DNA of 64,000 nt from Bacteroidetes bacterium UBA1312 (GTDB lineage: Bacteria; Bacteroidota; Bacteroidia; Chitinophagales; Chitinophagaceae): positions 65,270 through 129,269 of the forward strand of contig DBTQ01000013.1 in the NCBI GenBank assembly GCA_002307135.1. Direction: 5' to 3'. Below the pieces are notes generated by a model. It saw only the letters and a list, made by a program, of their open reading frames with translations. It made no database searches and was not told where the DNA came from. The position numbers and the translations under genes were made by a program. Position 1 is the stretch's first letter; each line of letters opens with the position of its first letter. Below, piece after piece: positions 37,959-46,346 of this stretch.

Positions 37959-40511
37959 TTAGATATAAGCCTCTAATTCAGCTTCTGTTTTAACATAAAC
38001 TTCACGAGGTTTGCTGCCAACTGCTGGTCCAACAATACCTGCAGCCTCTATTTGGTCCATTATACGGCCTGCACGATTATAGCCAAGATTTAATCGGCGT
38101 TGGAGATTTGATGTTGAGCCGCTTTGTGATTGAACAATTAGACGAGCACACTCTTCAAAAAGTTCGTCTCTGTTGCCAATGTCCAAAACTTTGCCACTTG
38201 CCCCTCCTTCCTCTCCTTCATATTCTGGTAATTCGAATGCTGAAGCATATCCACGCTGAGCGCCTATAAATTCAACTATTTTCTCTACTTCAGGAGTGTC
38301 TACAAATGCACATTGCAAACGCAATAATTCGCTGCCATGGCTTATAAGCATATCACCACGCCCAACTAATTGTTCGGCTCCACCGCTATCCAATATGGTT
38401 CGAGAATCGACTTTTGCTGAAACTTTAAATGCAATGCGGGCTGGGAAATTTGCCTTAATGGTTCCAGTTATCACATTTACAGAAGGTCTTTGTGTGGCTA
38501 CAATTAAATGAATACCAATGGCGCGGGCAAGCTGAGCAAGCCTTGCAATAGGCATCTCCACCTCTTTCCCTGCAGTCATTATGAGGTCTGCAAATTCATC
38601 AACAACTAGTACGATGAAGGGTAAATATTTGTGCCCTTTTTCAGGGTTGAGGCGACGGCTAATAAACTTTTCATTATACTCTTTTATGTTCCTTGTTCCA
38701 GCTTCTTTTAATAGCTCATAACGATTGTCCATCTCTATACACAAAGCATTGAGCGTATTAATCACCTTTTTAGTGTCTGTTATAATAGACTCTTCTTCAT
38801 TAGGTAGTTTTGCTAAAAAGTGTTTTTCTATCACTTTATAAATAGATAACTCCACTTTTTTGGGGTCTATTAGAACAAATTTTAGTTGGGATGGATGTTT
38901 CTTATACAATAATGAGACTAATACTGCATTGATACCAACTGATTTACCTTGTCCCGTAGCTCCAGCCATTAGTAAATGAGGCATTGTGGCTAGATCGACT
39001 ATGTAATTTTCATTGTCAATTTTTTTGCCTAATGCAATTGGTAAGCTCATCTTGTTGTTTACAAATTTTTCACTACTCAACAATGCGCGCATCGACACTA
39101 TTTGCTTGTTTGCATTGGGGACCTCAATGCCAATGGTGCCTCTTCCTGGAATTGGAGCAATGATGCGTATGCCAAGGGCTGCGAGGTTCAGTGCGATGTC
39201 ATCCTCTAGGTTTCTGATTTTAGAAATTCGTACGCCCTCAGCAGGTACTATTTCATACAAAGTAACCGTAGGACCAACAGTTGCACTGATTCGCTGTATC
39301 TCTATTCCAAAACTGCGCAGAGTTTGTATAATTTGATTTTTATTTTTTTCGAGCTCCTCTTTATTTAATGAAATACTCTCTGGAATACGGTCTTCAAGCA
39401 AGTCAAGTGTCGGGAATTTGTAATCGGGTAAATCTAATTCTGGCGCATAAGGTTCATTGTCCTGGATACTAATATGGGCACCGTGTACTATAGCAGGTGC
39501 TATTTTTTCTTCCTGTTGTATTATCTCAAAAGAAAATTCAGGATCATTATTCAGATTGTTTTTTATTTCCTCTTTTTCAGGGATAGCAAAATTGAAAACA
39601 TGACCATCTTCCTCTTCAACAATTGTATTGCTTGCAATATAGCTTTCGGGAATATGCTGATTCGTAGCTACAATTGGAGCAGCTTTTTCAACGATCTCTA
39701 ATTTTGTAAGCGCTTCATTTATCTGTGGTACTTTATAATCGTCAATGGGAGATCTACCATTAATCATTTTTTTTTCAGCGCTGTTGTCTGTTAATTTGCT
39801 AGGTATTGTTTTTGTAGCTGTCTCTTCTTCCTCTTCTTCCTCTTCTTTGTTTATTATAGCATCAGTAACACGTTCACTTATTTGACCTGCTTTGTTTTTG
39901 GCTCTGTTTAACATGGGGCTGATGTCTAAAGAGAAAATTACAAAAGCTAAAAAGCAAACAAGTCCAAATAATCCAAAACCTGTCCCCATTCTGCCAATTA
40001 ATCCATTTAAAAATTCAATGGATTCATTACCCCAAGCTCCACCCCAAGGAAACGTTGCATTGGGTAAAGTATAAGCTAGTGCAGGTGCTGCAAGTAATAA
40101 TAAAAGGCATAACCACCGTAAATATTTGGCAATTTTGCTCGTTTTTTGGCCGTACACGAGATGCAATCCCCAGATACTGATCCATAATCCAACAGCTAAT
40201 CCTACGACACCCGCTGTCCGGTAAACAAGTGTATGGCTTAATAAAGCACCCATACGCCCTCCCCAGTTCGTGATAATAGAATCGTTGTTACGCAGAAAAT
40301 CCCAAGCACTTTTACTGGACAACAATTTATCTTGATCTGTTTGCCAAGTGAAAAAGTAACTAATAGTAGAAAAAGAGATAAAAACACCTATAAGTAAGAA
40401 TGTTATACCAAAAGCGAGCTTTACTTTTCTTGTACGATCAGTTTTGTCCACTGTTTCTAGGTTGTTTTTGCCCGATTGGCGACTTTGTTTTTTAGAGTCA
40501 ATATTTGCCAT
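37959..40511 (-). CDS. ftsK: DNA translocase FtsK/SpoIIIE
   Basis: 850 aa. FtsK pumps DNA at the septum and helps chromosome-dimer resolution. I start at the ATG at 40511 (MANIDSKKQSRQSG); the frame is open to 40574. About four transmembrane helices in residues 30-200, then a charged linker with an acidic run (KEEEEEEEE) near 225-232, then the motor: Walker A GATGQGKSVGINAVL (about 515-529), Walker B FIVLVVDEFADLIM, IHLIVATQRPSVNVITG. The C-terminal gamma winged helix (RRLNLGYNRAGRIMDQIEAA) reads orienting DNA sites. A -7 element lies 18 bases upstream of the start. Confidence 0.96.
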   Translation of the reverse strand: MANIDSKKQSRQSGKNNLETVDKTDRTRKVKLAFGITFLLIGVFISFSTISYFFTWQTDQDKLLSSKSAWDFLRNNDSIITNWGGRMGALLSHTLVYRTAGVVGLAVGLWISIWGLHLVYGQKTSKIAKYLRWLCLLLLLAAPALAYTLPNATFPWGGAWGNESIEFLNGLIGRMGTGFGLFGLVCFLAFVIFSLDISPMLNRAKNKAGQISERVTDAIINKEEEEEEEETATKTIPSKLTDNSAEKKMINGRSPIDDYKVPQINEALTKLEIVEKAAPIVATNQHIPESYIASNTIVEEEDGHVFNFAIPEKEEIKNNLNNDPEFSFEIIQQEEKIAPAIVHGAHISIQDNEPYAPELDLPDYKFPTLDLLEDRIPESISLNKEELEKNKNQIIQTLRSFGIEIQRISATVGPTVTLYEIVPAEGVRISKIRNLEDDIALNLAALGIRIIAPIPGRGTIGIEVPNANKQIVSMRALLSSEKFVNNKMSLPIALGKKIDNENYIVDLATMPHLLMAGATGQGKSVGINAVLVSLLYKKHPSQLKFVLIDPKKVELSIYKVIEKHFLAKLPNEEESIITDTKKVINTLNALCIEMDNRYELLKEAGTRNIKEYNEKFISRRLNPEKGHKYLPFIVLVVDEFADLIMTAGKEVEMPIARLAQLARAIGIHLIVATQRPSVNVITGTIKANFPARIAFKVSAKVDSRTILDSGGAEQLVGRGDMLISHGSELLRLQCAFVDTPEVEKIVEFIGAQRGYASAFELPEYEGEEGGASGKVLDIGNRDELFEECARLIVQSQSGSTSNLQRRLNLGYNRAGRIMDQIEAAGIVGPAVGSKPREVYVKTEAELEAYI

Positions 40512-40528
40512 ATATGTATAAAGAAGGG

Positions 40529-40536
40529 CAAATGTA
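40529..40536 (-). promoter_or_regulatory. -7 element upstream of ftsK
   Basis: On the minus strand TACATTTG, a full -7 match, 18 bases before the ftsK ATG. No TTG at 19-21 bases. Confidence 0.4.
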
Positions 40537-40568
40537 AAACTATATGTAAAGAGTAAATCGAAAAACAA

Positions 40569-40598
40569 TTGCAAAAAAGATAAAAAAACTTACTTTTG
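40569..40598 (+). promoter_or_regulatory. Consensus promoter far upstream of the porP-like gene
   Basis: TTG (40569-40571), 19-base spacer, TACTTTTG (40591-40598): a complete Bacteroidota promoter on the plus strand. The nearest plus-strand gene start is the porP-like ATG at 40947, so the leader would be about 340 nt. Confidence 0.55.
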
Positions 40599-40946
40599 AG
40601 AAATCTTCGTTAAAAACCCAACCATTCGTTTGTCAATGGTAGTCTGATGAAGTAGAAATATTTAACGCTTTTTTAGAACATTGTTTTGCTAAAATTATTA
40701 GAGATAAATTAATAAAGCAAAGGGGAGCCGAACGGGTTAATAAAAAAAATATTAGCCAATTCATTGCAACTTTCAAAAAAAGCCGTATTTTGAACCGCAG
40801 TTGTGTCCTAAAAAGCGATATTTCTGTAAATAAAATGATAAATAGATGGTGCTGAAAGCTTTGATTTTATTGAATTTTCACATTATTCTTTGTTAATAAA
40901 AATGAAAACGAAACGCTTACTTAGTAATACTTTTAAGGAAGAAACC
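40575..40946. other. Gene-free leader region before the porP-like gene
   Basis: About 370 bases with no convincing ORF. It holds the promoter above and a short hairpin (accatt/aatggt, around 40621-40640). It could be a long 5' leader or a small RNA gene; sequence alone does not decide. Two in-frame ATG codons before 40947 (40902 and the non-ATG 40890 start) are less likely starts because they precede the signal peptide. Confidence 0.4.
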
Positions 40947-41987
40947 ATGATAAAGAAAAATATCCTCAAGCGAGCAGGTTTAACAGTAGCATTGGCCATC
41001 ACCGCTTCATGCGCTTTCGCTCAAGATGTACATTTTACGCAGTTCAATTCAACACCACTCTTGTTGAATCCTGCTTTTACAGGTGCATTCGATGGTCCTG
41101 TAAGAGCGTCGGTTATTTATAGAGATCAGTGGAGAAGTGTAACTGTACCATTTAAGACTTTTGCAGCTTCTGTAGATATGCCAATAGTACGCGACATCAG
41201 TGGCGATGATTATTTGGCGGCTGGCATTCAATTATATAATGATCAGGCTGGGGATGGTAATTTGAATAACTTTTCAGGATTACTATCTGTTGCTTATCAT
41301 AAATTTTTGGGCTTAGATGGAAATAAATCAATGGCTGTAGGGCTTCAGGGAGGCTATACTTCTAAAACTATAGACCTAAGCAAATTGTATTTTGGTAATC
41401 AATATGCTAATGGTGGTTTTATTAATCCAAGTGGAGAGAATCTAAACAATAACGTAAAATATTTTACAGTTAATGCAGGTATCAGTTATTCGCAACGAAT
41501 AAACGATAAGTTCAGCTATTCATTGGGTGTTGCAGGTAATAATCTAAATCAACCACAAGAATCGCTACAAAGACAGAAAAATAGTGATGTAGGATTAGGT
41601 ATGCGTTTTGCAGCTCAAGCAGGTGCTATTTTATACACTAGTGAAAGATTTAGTTTGCGACCAGGTGTATTGTATCAGTCTCAATCTGCTATAAGTGAAG
41701 TAGTAGTTGGTAATGAGTTTAATTACATTGTAGGTGGTGATCCTGAAATACGCTCGCTTGCTACTAATATATTTGTAGGTGGTTGGTACAGATTACAAGA
41801 TGCAGCCATGATAACTGCGGGGCTTGAACATAGAGGAGTGAGATTAGGCGTTAGCTACGATTATAACACCTCTAATCTTAAAACGGCATCCGCAGGTAAT
41901 GGTGGCTTTGAAATATCTTTAAGATTTATAGGTCTTAACCCTATCGACGCTGCACATCGTACTGTTTATCCATGTTCTCGTTTTTAA
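40947..41987 (+). CDS. PorP/SprF-family T9SS outer-membrane protein
   Basis: 346 aa, from the ATG at 40947, which starts a signal peptide (MIKKNILKRAGLTVALAITA, cleavage near AFAQ). The family signature DVHFTQFNSTPLLLNPAFTG follows at once, then ASVIYRDQWRSVTVPFKTFA and the beta-barrel strands through GLEHRGVRLGVSYDYNTSNL. PorP/SprF proteins are outer-membrane barrels; PorP is needed for T9SS function in Porphyromonas, and SprF anchors the adhesin SprB in Flavobacterium. Members occur in several copies per genome, so which role applies here is not decidable. Followed 98 bases later by a PorE-like gene, a pairing seen in many Bacteroidota. Confidence 0.92.
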   Translation: MIKKNILKRAGLTVALAITASCAFAQDVHFTQFNSTPLLLNPAFTGAFDGPVRASVIYRDQWRSVTVPFKTFAASVDMPIVRDISGDDYLAAGIQLYNDQAGDGNLNNFSGLLSVAYHKFLGLDGNKSMAVGLQGGYTSKTIDLSKLYFGNQYANGGFINPSGENLNNNVKYFTVNAGISYSQRINDKFSYSLGVAGNNLNQPQESLQRQKNSDVGLGMRFAAQAGAILYTSERFSLRPGVLYQSQSAISEVVVGNEFNYIVGGDPEIRSLATNIFVGGWYRLQDAAMITAGLEHRGVRLGVSYDYNTSNLKTASAGNGGFEISLRFIGLNPIDAAHRTVYPCSRF

Positions 41988-42085
41988 ATAATAAGCACAA
42001 GACAAAAGAATAATAAAATTGTAAGTAAGCACTTCTTTTTTATTTTTATTTATACATTTTACAAGAATAATAACGAACAATCGAT

Positions 42086-44290
42086 ATGAGAAAAAATTGG
42101 CTTCTCTTTATACTGGCTACATGTATGGCAGTGTCTCAACAAGACGCACAAGCTCAGGACTTGCAAAAAGAAAAGTATAGAAATAAGGCAAACGATCCTG
42201 TGAAAAATTTGCCTTATGACAAAAAGTTGAGATGGGCAGATAATTTGTATAACGACGGTAGCTATTTTAATGCTATTGAGTATTACAAACAATTGAAGCA
42301 AGAACAGCCTAGAAATCCGTATTTGACTTATCAACTAGCTGAATGTTGCTGGATGACTAGAGATTATATTCAAGGAGCGGGATATTTTGGAGAAGTAGCC
42401 GCATCTGCATCGAAGCTATATCCGGAAGCTAAATATAAAGAAGCTATATTGCTTAAAATGCAAGGTAAATACGACGATGCAGTTGTAGCATTCAATAAAT
42501 TTATTGCAGATAATCCTAAAACGCAGAAAAAACTTAAAAAACGTGCTAAAGTAGAAATTGAAGGCTGTACAATGGCCAAAAATTCTATGAATCAACCGGA
42601 ACAAGTAACTGTAAAAAATGCTGGACCTAACGTAAACTCTTCTTATACAGAGTCTGCACCATATCCGCTCGGAGATACTGCGCTGTTGTACTCTTCAATG
42701 CGTCAAAATCAGGTTGTAGAAGTTGACAAACGTAATGCTGGTGAATATATGTCCCGTTTTATGACTTCAAACAAGCAAAAATTTGTTTCAGAAGTGGATT
42801 CTTTCCAATGGCCTTTAGCATTTACTGATGGTAAATTTAATACTCCCAAAGCGCACGTTGGTAATGGTGTATTTAGTCCTGGTGGAGATCGCTTTTATTT
42901 TACTAAATGTCAGGAAGAAGATTCAATGCAAGTTGTTTGTAAAATATTTGTATCTAAATTTGAAAAAACCAAATGGACAGAGCCTCAAGAATTAGGTGAA
43001 GGTATTAATGAAGAAGGTTCTAATACACATCCTTGTATAGCAAAAGTTGGGAAAAAAGAAGTCTTGTTTTTCTCCTCAAATCGCAAACTTCAGAGTCGTG
43101 GAGGATACGATATTTGGTATTCTATTTATGATCCTGTAAAAGGCACTTATCGTCGCCCTCAAAATGTTGGTAAACAAATCAATACTGAGCAGGATGAACA
43201 AACACCTTATTACGATAGTCGTGAAAATAAATTGTATTTCTCTTCTAATGGATGGGTGACAATGGGTGGTTTTGATATATTCTCTGCTGATGGTGGACCT
43301 TCTCGTTATTCTAATTTAAGAAATCTTGGATATCCAATTAATACATCTGCTGACGAATTATATTATATTAAAGATCCGGTAGGCACCAAAGCAAATGGTT
43401 ATGTTGTATCTAATAGAATTGGATCTATAGCACTTAAAAACCCTACATGCTGCGATGATATTTGGAGAATTCAAACTGAGCCTAAGTTGAGAGCAATTGG
43501 AAAAGTTGTTTATAGAAAAACTAATGAGCCAGCTACAGAGACTGTCGTTAAAATGATAGATGAAAAAGGTGATTTAAAAACATTTGATTCTCCTGATGGT
43601 AAATTTTCTTTCAATACACTTCGCGGTCATAATTTTGTAATAACAGCTGATAAACAAGGATACACTTCTTCTCGATTGAATGTAAATACAATGGAAGTAA
43701 AGCGTACTGATCCTGACGATGATGTTGATGTAGTTGTGTATCTTGACGAAATTATAAAAGCACAACCTTTTGAAGTTCATAATGTTTATTACGATTATGA
43801 TAAAGCAACATTGCGTCCAGAGTCAGTAGCATCTTTAGATACTTTGGTTAATTTCATGAAAGATAATCCATCTTTAAGTGTTGAGATCTACTCTTTTACT
43901 GATGGAAAAGGAGATGATCCTTATAATGTTAAATTAAGCCAAGATAGAGCAAATTCTGTAATGGAATATTTGAAGACAAATGGTGTATCTGCAGGTAGAA
44001 TGACTGCTAAGGCTTTAGGTAAAAATATGCCTGCTGCTCCAAATAAAACTGCTGAAGGGAAAGACAATCCTGAAGGTCGTCAGTTAAATCGCCGTACTCA
44101 ATTCCTTATTGTTAAAGATGATGCTAAAAGTCGCATATTGTTCGATAGTAGTAAGCCTGGCAATATAGATCAGCAACAAACTAATTTGAAAATCGATGAA
44201 AATATGAACACTGACAAAGATCCGGCAGATAAGGATGCTGGACCTGATTTGAGTAAACCAGGAAGTCGTGTAAATAAAAAAACGAAATAA
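42086..44290 (+). CDS. PorE-like OmpA-family T9SS-associated protein
   Basis: 734 aa. Signal peptide (NWLLFILATCMAVSQQDAQA), then in order: a TPR-like helical region (about 45-180; NDGSYFNAIEYYKQLKQEQP), a PD40/WD40-like beta-propeller (about 200-450; PGGDRFYFTKCQEED, KEVLFFSSNRKLQSRGGYD, ENKLYFSSNGWVTMGGFD), a carboxypeptidase-regulatory-like domain (about 465-560; AIGKVVYRKTNEPATE) and an OmpA peptidoglycan-binding domain (about 570-695; VYYDYDKATLRPESV, NVKLSQDRANSVMEYLK). This is the architecture of PorE, which ties the T9SS to the cell wall. The tail is Asp/Lys-rich and probably disordered. Follows the porP-like gene; ends at a terminator. Confidence 0.92.
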   Translation: MRKNWLLFILATCMAVSQQDAQAQDLQKEKYRNKANDPVKNLPYDKKLRWADNLYNDGSYFNAIEYYKQLKQEQPRNPYLTYQLAECCWMTRDYIQGAGYFGEVAASASKLYPEAKYKEAILLKMQGKYDDAVVAFNKFIADNPKTQKKLKKRAKVEIEGCTMAKNSMNQPEQVTVKNAGPNVNSSYTESAPYPLGDTALLYSSMRQNQVVEVDKRNAGEYMSRFMTSNKQKFVSEVDSFQWPLAFTDGKFNTPKAHVGNGVFSPGGDRFYFTKCQEEDSMQVVCKIFVSKFEKTKWTEPQELGEGINEEGSNTHPCIAKVGKKEVLFFSSNRKLQSRGGYDIWYSIYDPVKGTYRRPQNVGKQINTEQDEQTPYYDSRENKLYFSSNGWVTMGGFDIFSADGGPSRYSNLRNLGYPINTSADELYYIKDPVGTKANGYVVSNRIGSIALKNPTCCDDIWRIQTEPKLRAIGKVVYRKTNEPATETVVKMIDEKGDLKTFDSPDGKFSFNTLRGHNFVITADKQGYTSSRLNVNTMEVKRTDPDDDVDVVVYLDEIIKAQPFEVHNVYYDYDKATLRPESVASLDTLVNFMKDNPSLSVEIYSFTDGKGDDPYNVKLSQDRANSVMEYLKTNGVSAGRMTAKALGKNMPAAPNKTAEGKDNPEGRQLNRRTQFLIVKDDAKSRILFDSSKPGNIDQQQTNLKIDENMNTDKDPADKDAGPDLSKPGSRVNKKTK

Positions 44291-44311
44291 TCATTAGAAT
44301 ATAATTTCCTC

Positions 44312-44349
44312 AAAAGGGGCTGGTCTTACCAAAGACAGCCCCTTTTTTT
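44312..44349 (+). terminator. Terminator after the PorE-like gene
   Basis: A 15-bp stem with one bulged G (arms 44312-44327 and 44332-44346), a 4-base loop and seven T residues on the plus strand. Classical Rho-independent terminator. Confidence 0.9.
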
Positions 44350-44363
44350 ATCCCTTTTGTGTA

Positions 44364-44371
44364 TAACTTTG
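44364..44371 (+). promoter_or_regulatory. -7 element 5 nt from the bshB1 start
   Basis: TAACTTTG matches the -7 consensus and ends five bases before the ATG at 44377, directly after the preceding terminator. Transcription would start at about the ATG itself, so a leaderless mRNA is likely. Confidence 0.45.
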
Positions 44372-44376
44372 CTTTA

Positions 44377-45114
44377 ATGAATAAGCTACATATATTGGCA
44401 ATTGCTGCCCACCCTGACGATGTGGAACTAGGCTGTGGTGGAACCTTAATTAAACATGCAAAAAAAGGTCATTCTGTTGGCATTTTAGATCTTACAGAAG
44501 GCGAGTTAGGGACTAGAGGTAGTGTTGTTGAACGTTATAAAGAAGCGTCTCTTGCGGCAAATTTGATGGGGGTACAGGTTCGTGAAAATGCACAATTTCG
44601 CGATGGATTCTTTGAAAATAATGAAGAATATCAACTGAAACTTATTTATTATATCAGAAAATATAAACCCGAAATTGTTATTACTAATGCACCTTTAGAT
44701 CGACATCCCGATCATGGGAGAGGCTTTAGCCTTACTAAAGATGCTTGTTTTCTTGCAGGCTTGAGAAAAATTGAAACAATAGATAACGAAGGTAAGCTTC
44801 AAGACGCTTGGAGACCGAAGCGTGTTTTTTCCATGATACAAGATAGGCAGCTTGAGCCTACTTTTATTGTTGATATTTCTGAAACGTTTGAGGTTAAAAT
44901 GGAAGCTATAAAAGCCTATAGTAGCCAATTTTATAATGCGGCTTCGGATGAGCCAATCACCTATATCGCTACCCAAAACTTTGTTGAACAAATACAATAT
45001 AGGGATGCACTTTTGGGTAAAAGAATTGGAACTATGTACGGAGAAGGTTTTATTTCAGAAAATATTCTTGGTATTAATGATTTGGATTGTTTGATTTATC
45101 CACAATTAGCATAG
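44377..45114 (+). CDS. bshB1: Bacillithiol deacetylase BshB1 family (LmbE-like)
   Basis: 245 aa, zinc-dependent N-acetyl deacetylase of the PIG-L/LmbE family. In bacillithiol synthesis BshB removes the acetyl group from GlcNAc-malate. Start set at the ATG at 44377, since the zinc motif AAHPDDVELGCGGTL must follow directly; a GTG at 44359 is in frame. Other marks are LDLTEGELGTRG, NAPLDRHPDHGRG (zinc His) and FYNAASDEP. The glycosyltransferase BshA and ligase BshC are not in this window. Confidence 0.93.
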   Translation: MNKLHILAIAAHPDDVELGCGGTLIKHAKKGHSVGILDLTEGELGTRGSVVERYKEASLAANLMGVQVRENAQFRDGFFENNEEYQLKLIYYIRKYKPEIVITNAPLDRHPDHGRGFSLTKDACFLAGLRKIETIDNEGKLQDAWRPKRVFSMIQDRQLEPTFIVDISETFEVKMEAIKAYSSQFYNAASDEPITYIATQNFVEQIQYRDALLGKRIGTMYGEGFISENILGINDLDCLIYPQLA

Positions 45115-45176
45115 TGCTACGTTCAGTTTTTAAAACTTAGTTGAGTTTGCTGTAGTTTATTCTTTGGCTTGAAATT

Positions 45177-45199
45177 ATTGGATTGTTATCAAATCCAAT
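45177..45199 (+). terminator. Weak hairpin after bshB1
   Basis: Arms 45177-45184 and 45192-45199 (8 bp, attggatt/aatccaat) with a 7-base loop. No T run directly after, so a doubtful terminator. Confidence 0.3.
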
Positions 45200-45259
45200 G
45201 TTTAGGTATCTTTTTAAAAAGAAACGCAATTAAAAAACCAATTATGCGATTGTCTGGCT

Positions 45260-45267
45260 TATTTTTG
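45260..45267 (+). promoter_or_regulatory. -7 element 4 nt from the rfbB start
   Basis: TATTTTTG matches the -7 consensus and ends four bases before the ATG at 45272. As with bshB1, this suggests a leaderless transcript. No correctly spaced -33 TTG. Confidence 0.4.
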
Positions 45268-45271
45268 CATT

Positions 45272-46324
45272 ATGAGCAAAACTTTGATTATTACTGGCGG
45301 TGCCGGATTTATTGGTTCACATGTTGTGCGCCTTTTTGTGAATAAGTATCCTGAATACAAAATTGTCAATCTTGATGCGCTTACCTATGCTGGTAATCTT
45401 GAAAATCTGAAAGATATAGAACATGCGCCTAATTATACTTTTGTAAAGGCTGATATTACTGACGCCAATGCTATTAATACCATTTTTAAAGAATATAAAC
45501 CTGATGGGGTTATTCATTTGGCTGCTGAGAGTCACGTAGATAGATCTATTATCGACCCAAATGCGTTTATACAAACTAATGTTATGGGAACAGCAAATCT
45601 ATTGAATGCAGTTCGTGCATTATGGAATGGTCATTTTGAAGGTAAACGTTTCTATCATGTTTCCACGGACGAAGTGTATGGCTCTTTGGGTGAAACGGGT
45701 TTTTTCTTAGAAACGACCCCTTATGAACCACAATCGCCTTATTCCGCATCTAAAGCGGCTTCAGATCATTTAGTTCGTGCTTATGGTAATACTTATGGAT
45801 TGCCTTTTGTTCTGACTAACTGTTCGAACAACTATGGTCCTAATCATTTTCCTGAGAAATTAATACCGTTATTTATTAATAATATTTGCAACAATAAACC
45901 ACTACCTGTTTATGGTGATGGTAAATATACTCGTGATTGGTTGTATGTAATAGATCATGCTAGGGCTATCGATATTGTGTTCCATGAAGGTAAATGTTGT
46001 GAAACCTATAATATAGGTGGTTTTAATGAATGGCAAAATCTTGAATTGGTGAAGTTGCTTTGCACTAAAATGGATGAAAAACTAGGTCGTCAACCAGGTA
46101 CTTCTGAACGATTAATCACTTACGTAAAGGATAGACCAGGGCATGATAAGCGTTATGCTATTGATGCGTCTAAAATAAATAAAGAACTCGGTTGGGCTCC
46201 ATCAGTGACCTTTGAAGAAGGGTTGTCTAAAACAATTGATTGGTATTTATCAAATGAAGAATGGCTCCGAAATGTCACTAGCGGAGACTATCAAAAATAT
46301 TACCAGGCACAGTATAGTAATTAA
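45272..46324 (+). CDS. rfbB: dTDP-glucose 4,6-dehydratase
   Basis: 350 aa short-chain dehydrogenase-type enzyme that converts dTDP-glucose to dTDP-4-keto-6-deoxyglucose, second step to dTDP-rhamnose and other deoxysugars. NAD-binding GGAGFIGSHVVRLF (about 8-21), HLAAESHVDRSI, STDEVYGSLGETG (catalytic Asp-Glu) and the YxxxK pair in PYSASKAASDHL; substrate block NCSNNYGPNHFPEKLIPLFI. Length normal for RfbB. First of three closely spaced same-strand genes (22 and 14 base gaps) ending in rfbA; rmlC and rmlD are not in the window. Confidence 0.96.
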   Translation: MSKTLIITGGAGFIGSHVVRLFVNKYPEYKIVNLDALTYAGNLENLKDIEHAPNYTFVKADITDANAINTIFKEYKPDGVIHLAAESHVDRSIIDPNAFIQTNVMGTANLLNAVRALWNGHFEGKRFYHVSTDEVYGSLGETGFFLETTPYEPQSPYSASKAASDHLVRAYGNTYGLPFVLTNCSNNYGPNHFPEKLIPLFINNICNNKPLPVYGDGKYTRDWLYVIDHARAIDIVFHEGKCCETYNIGGFNEWQNLELVKLLCTKMDEKLGRQPGTSERLITYVKDRPGHDKRYAIDASKINKELGWAPSVTFEEGLSKTIDWYLSNEEWLRNVTSGDYQKYYQAQYSN

Positions 46325-46346
46325 CTTCTGATTTCATTCTTAGCGC

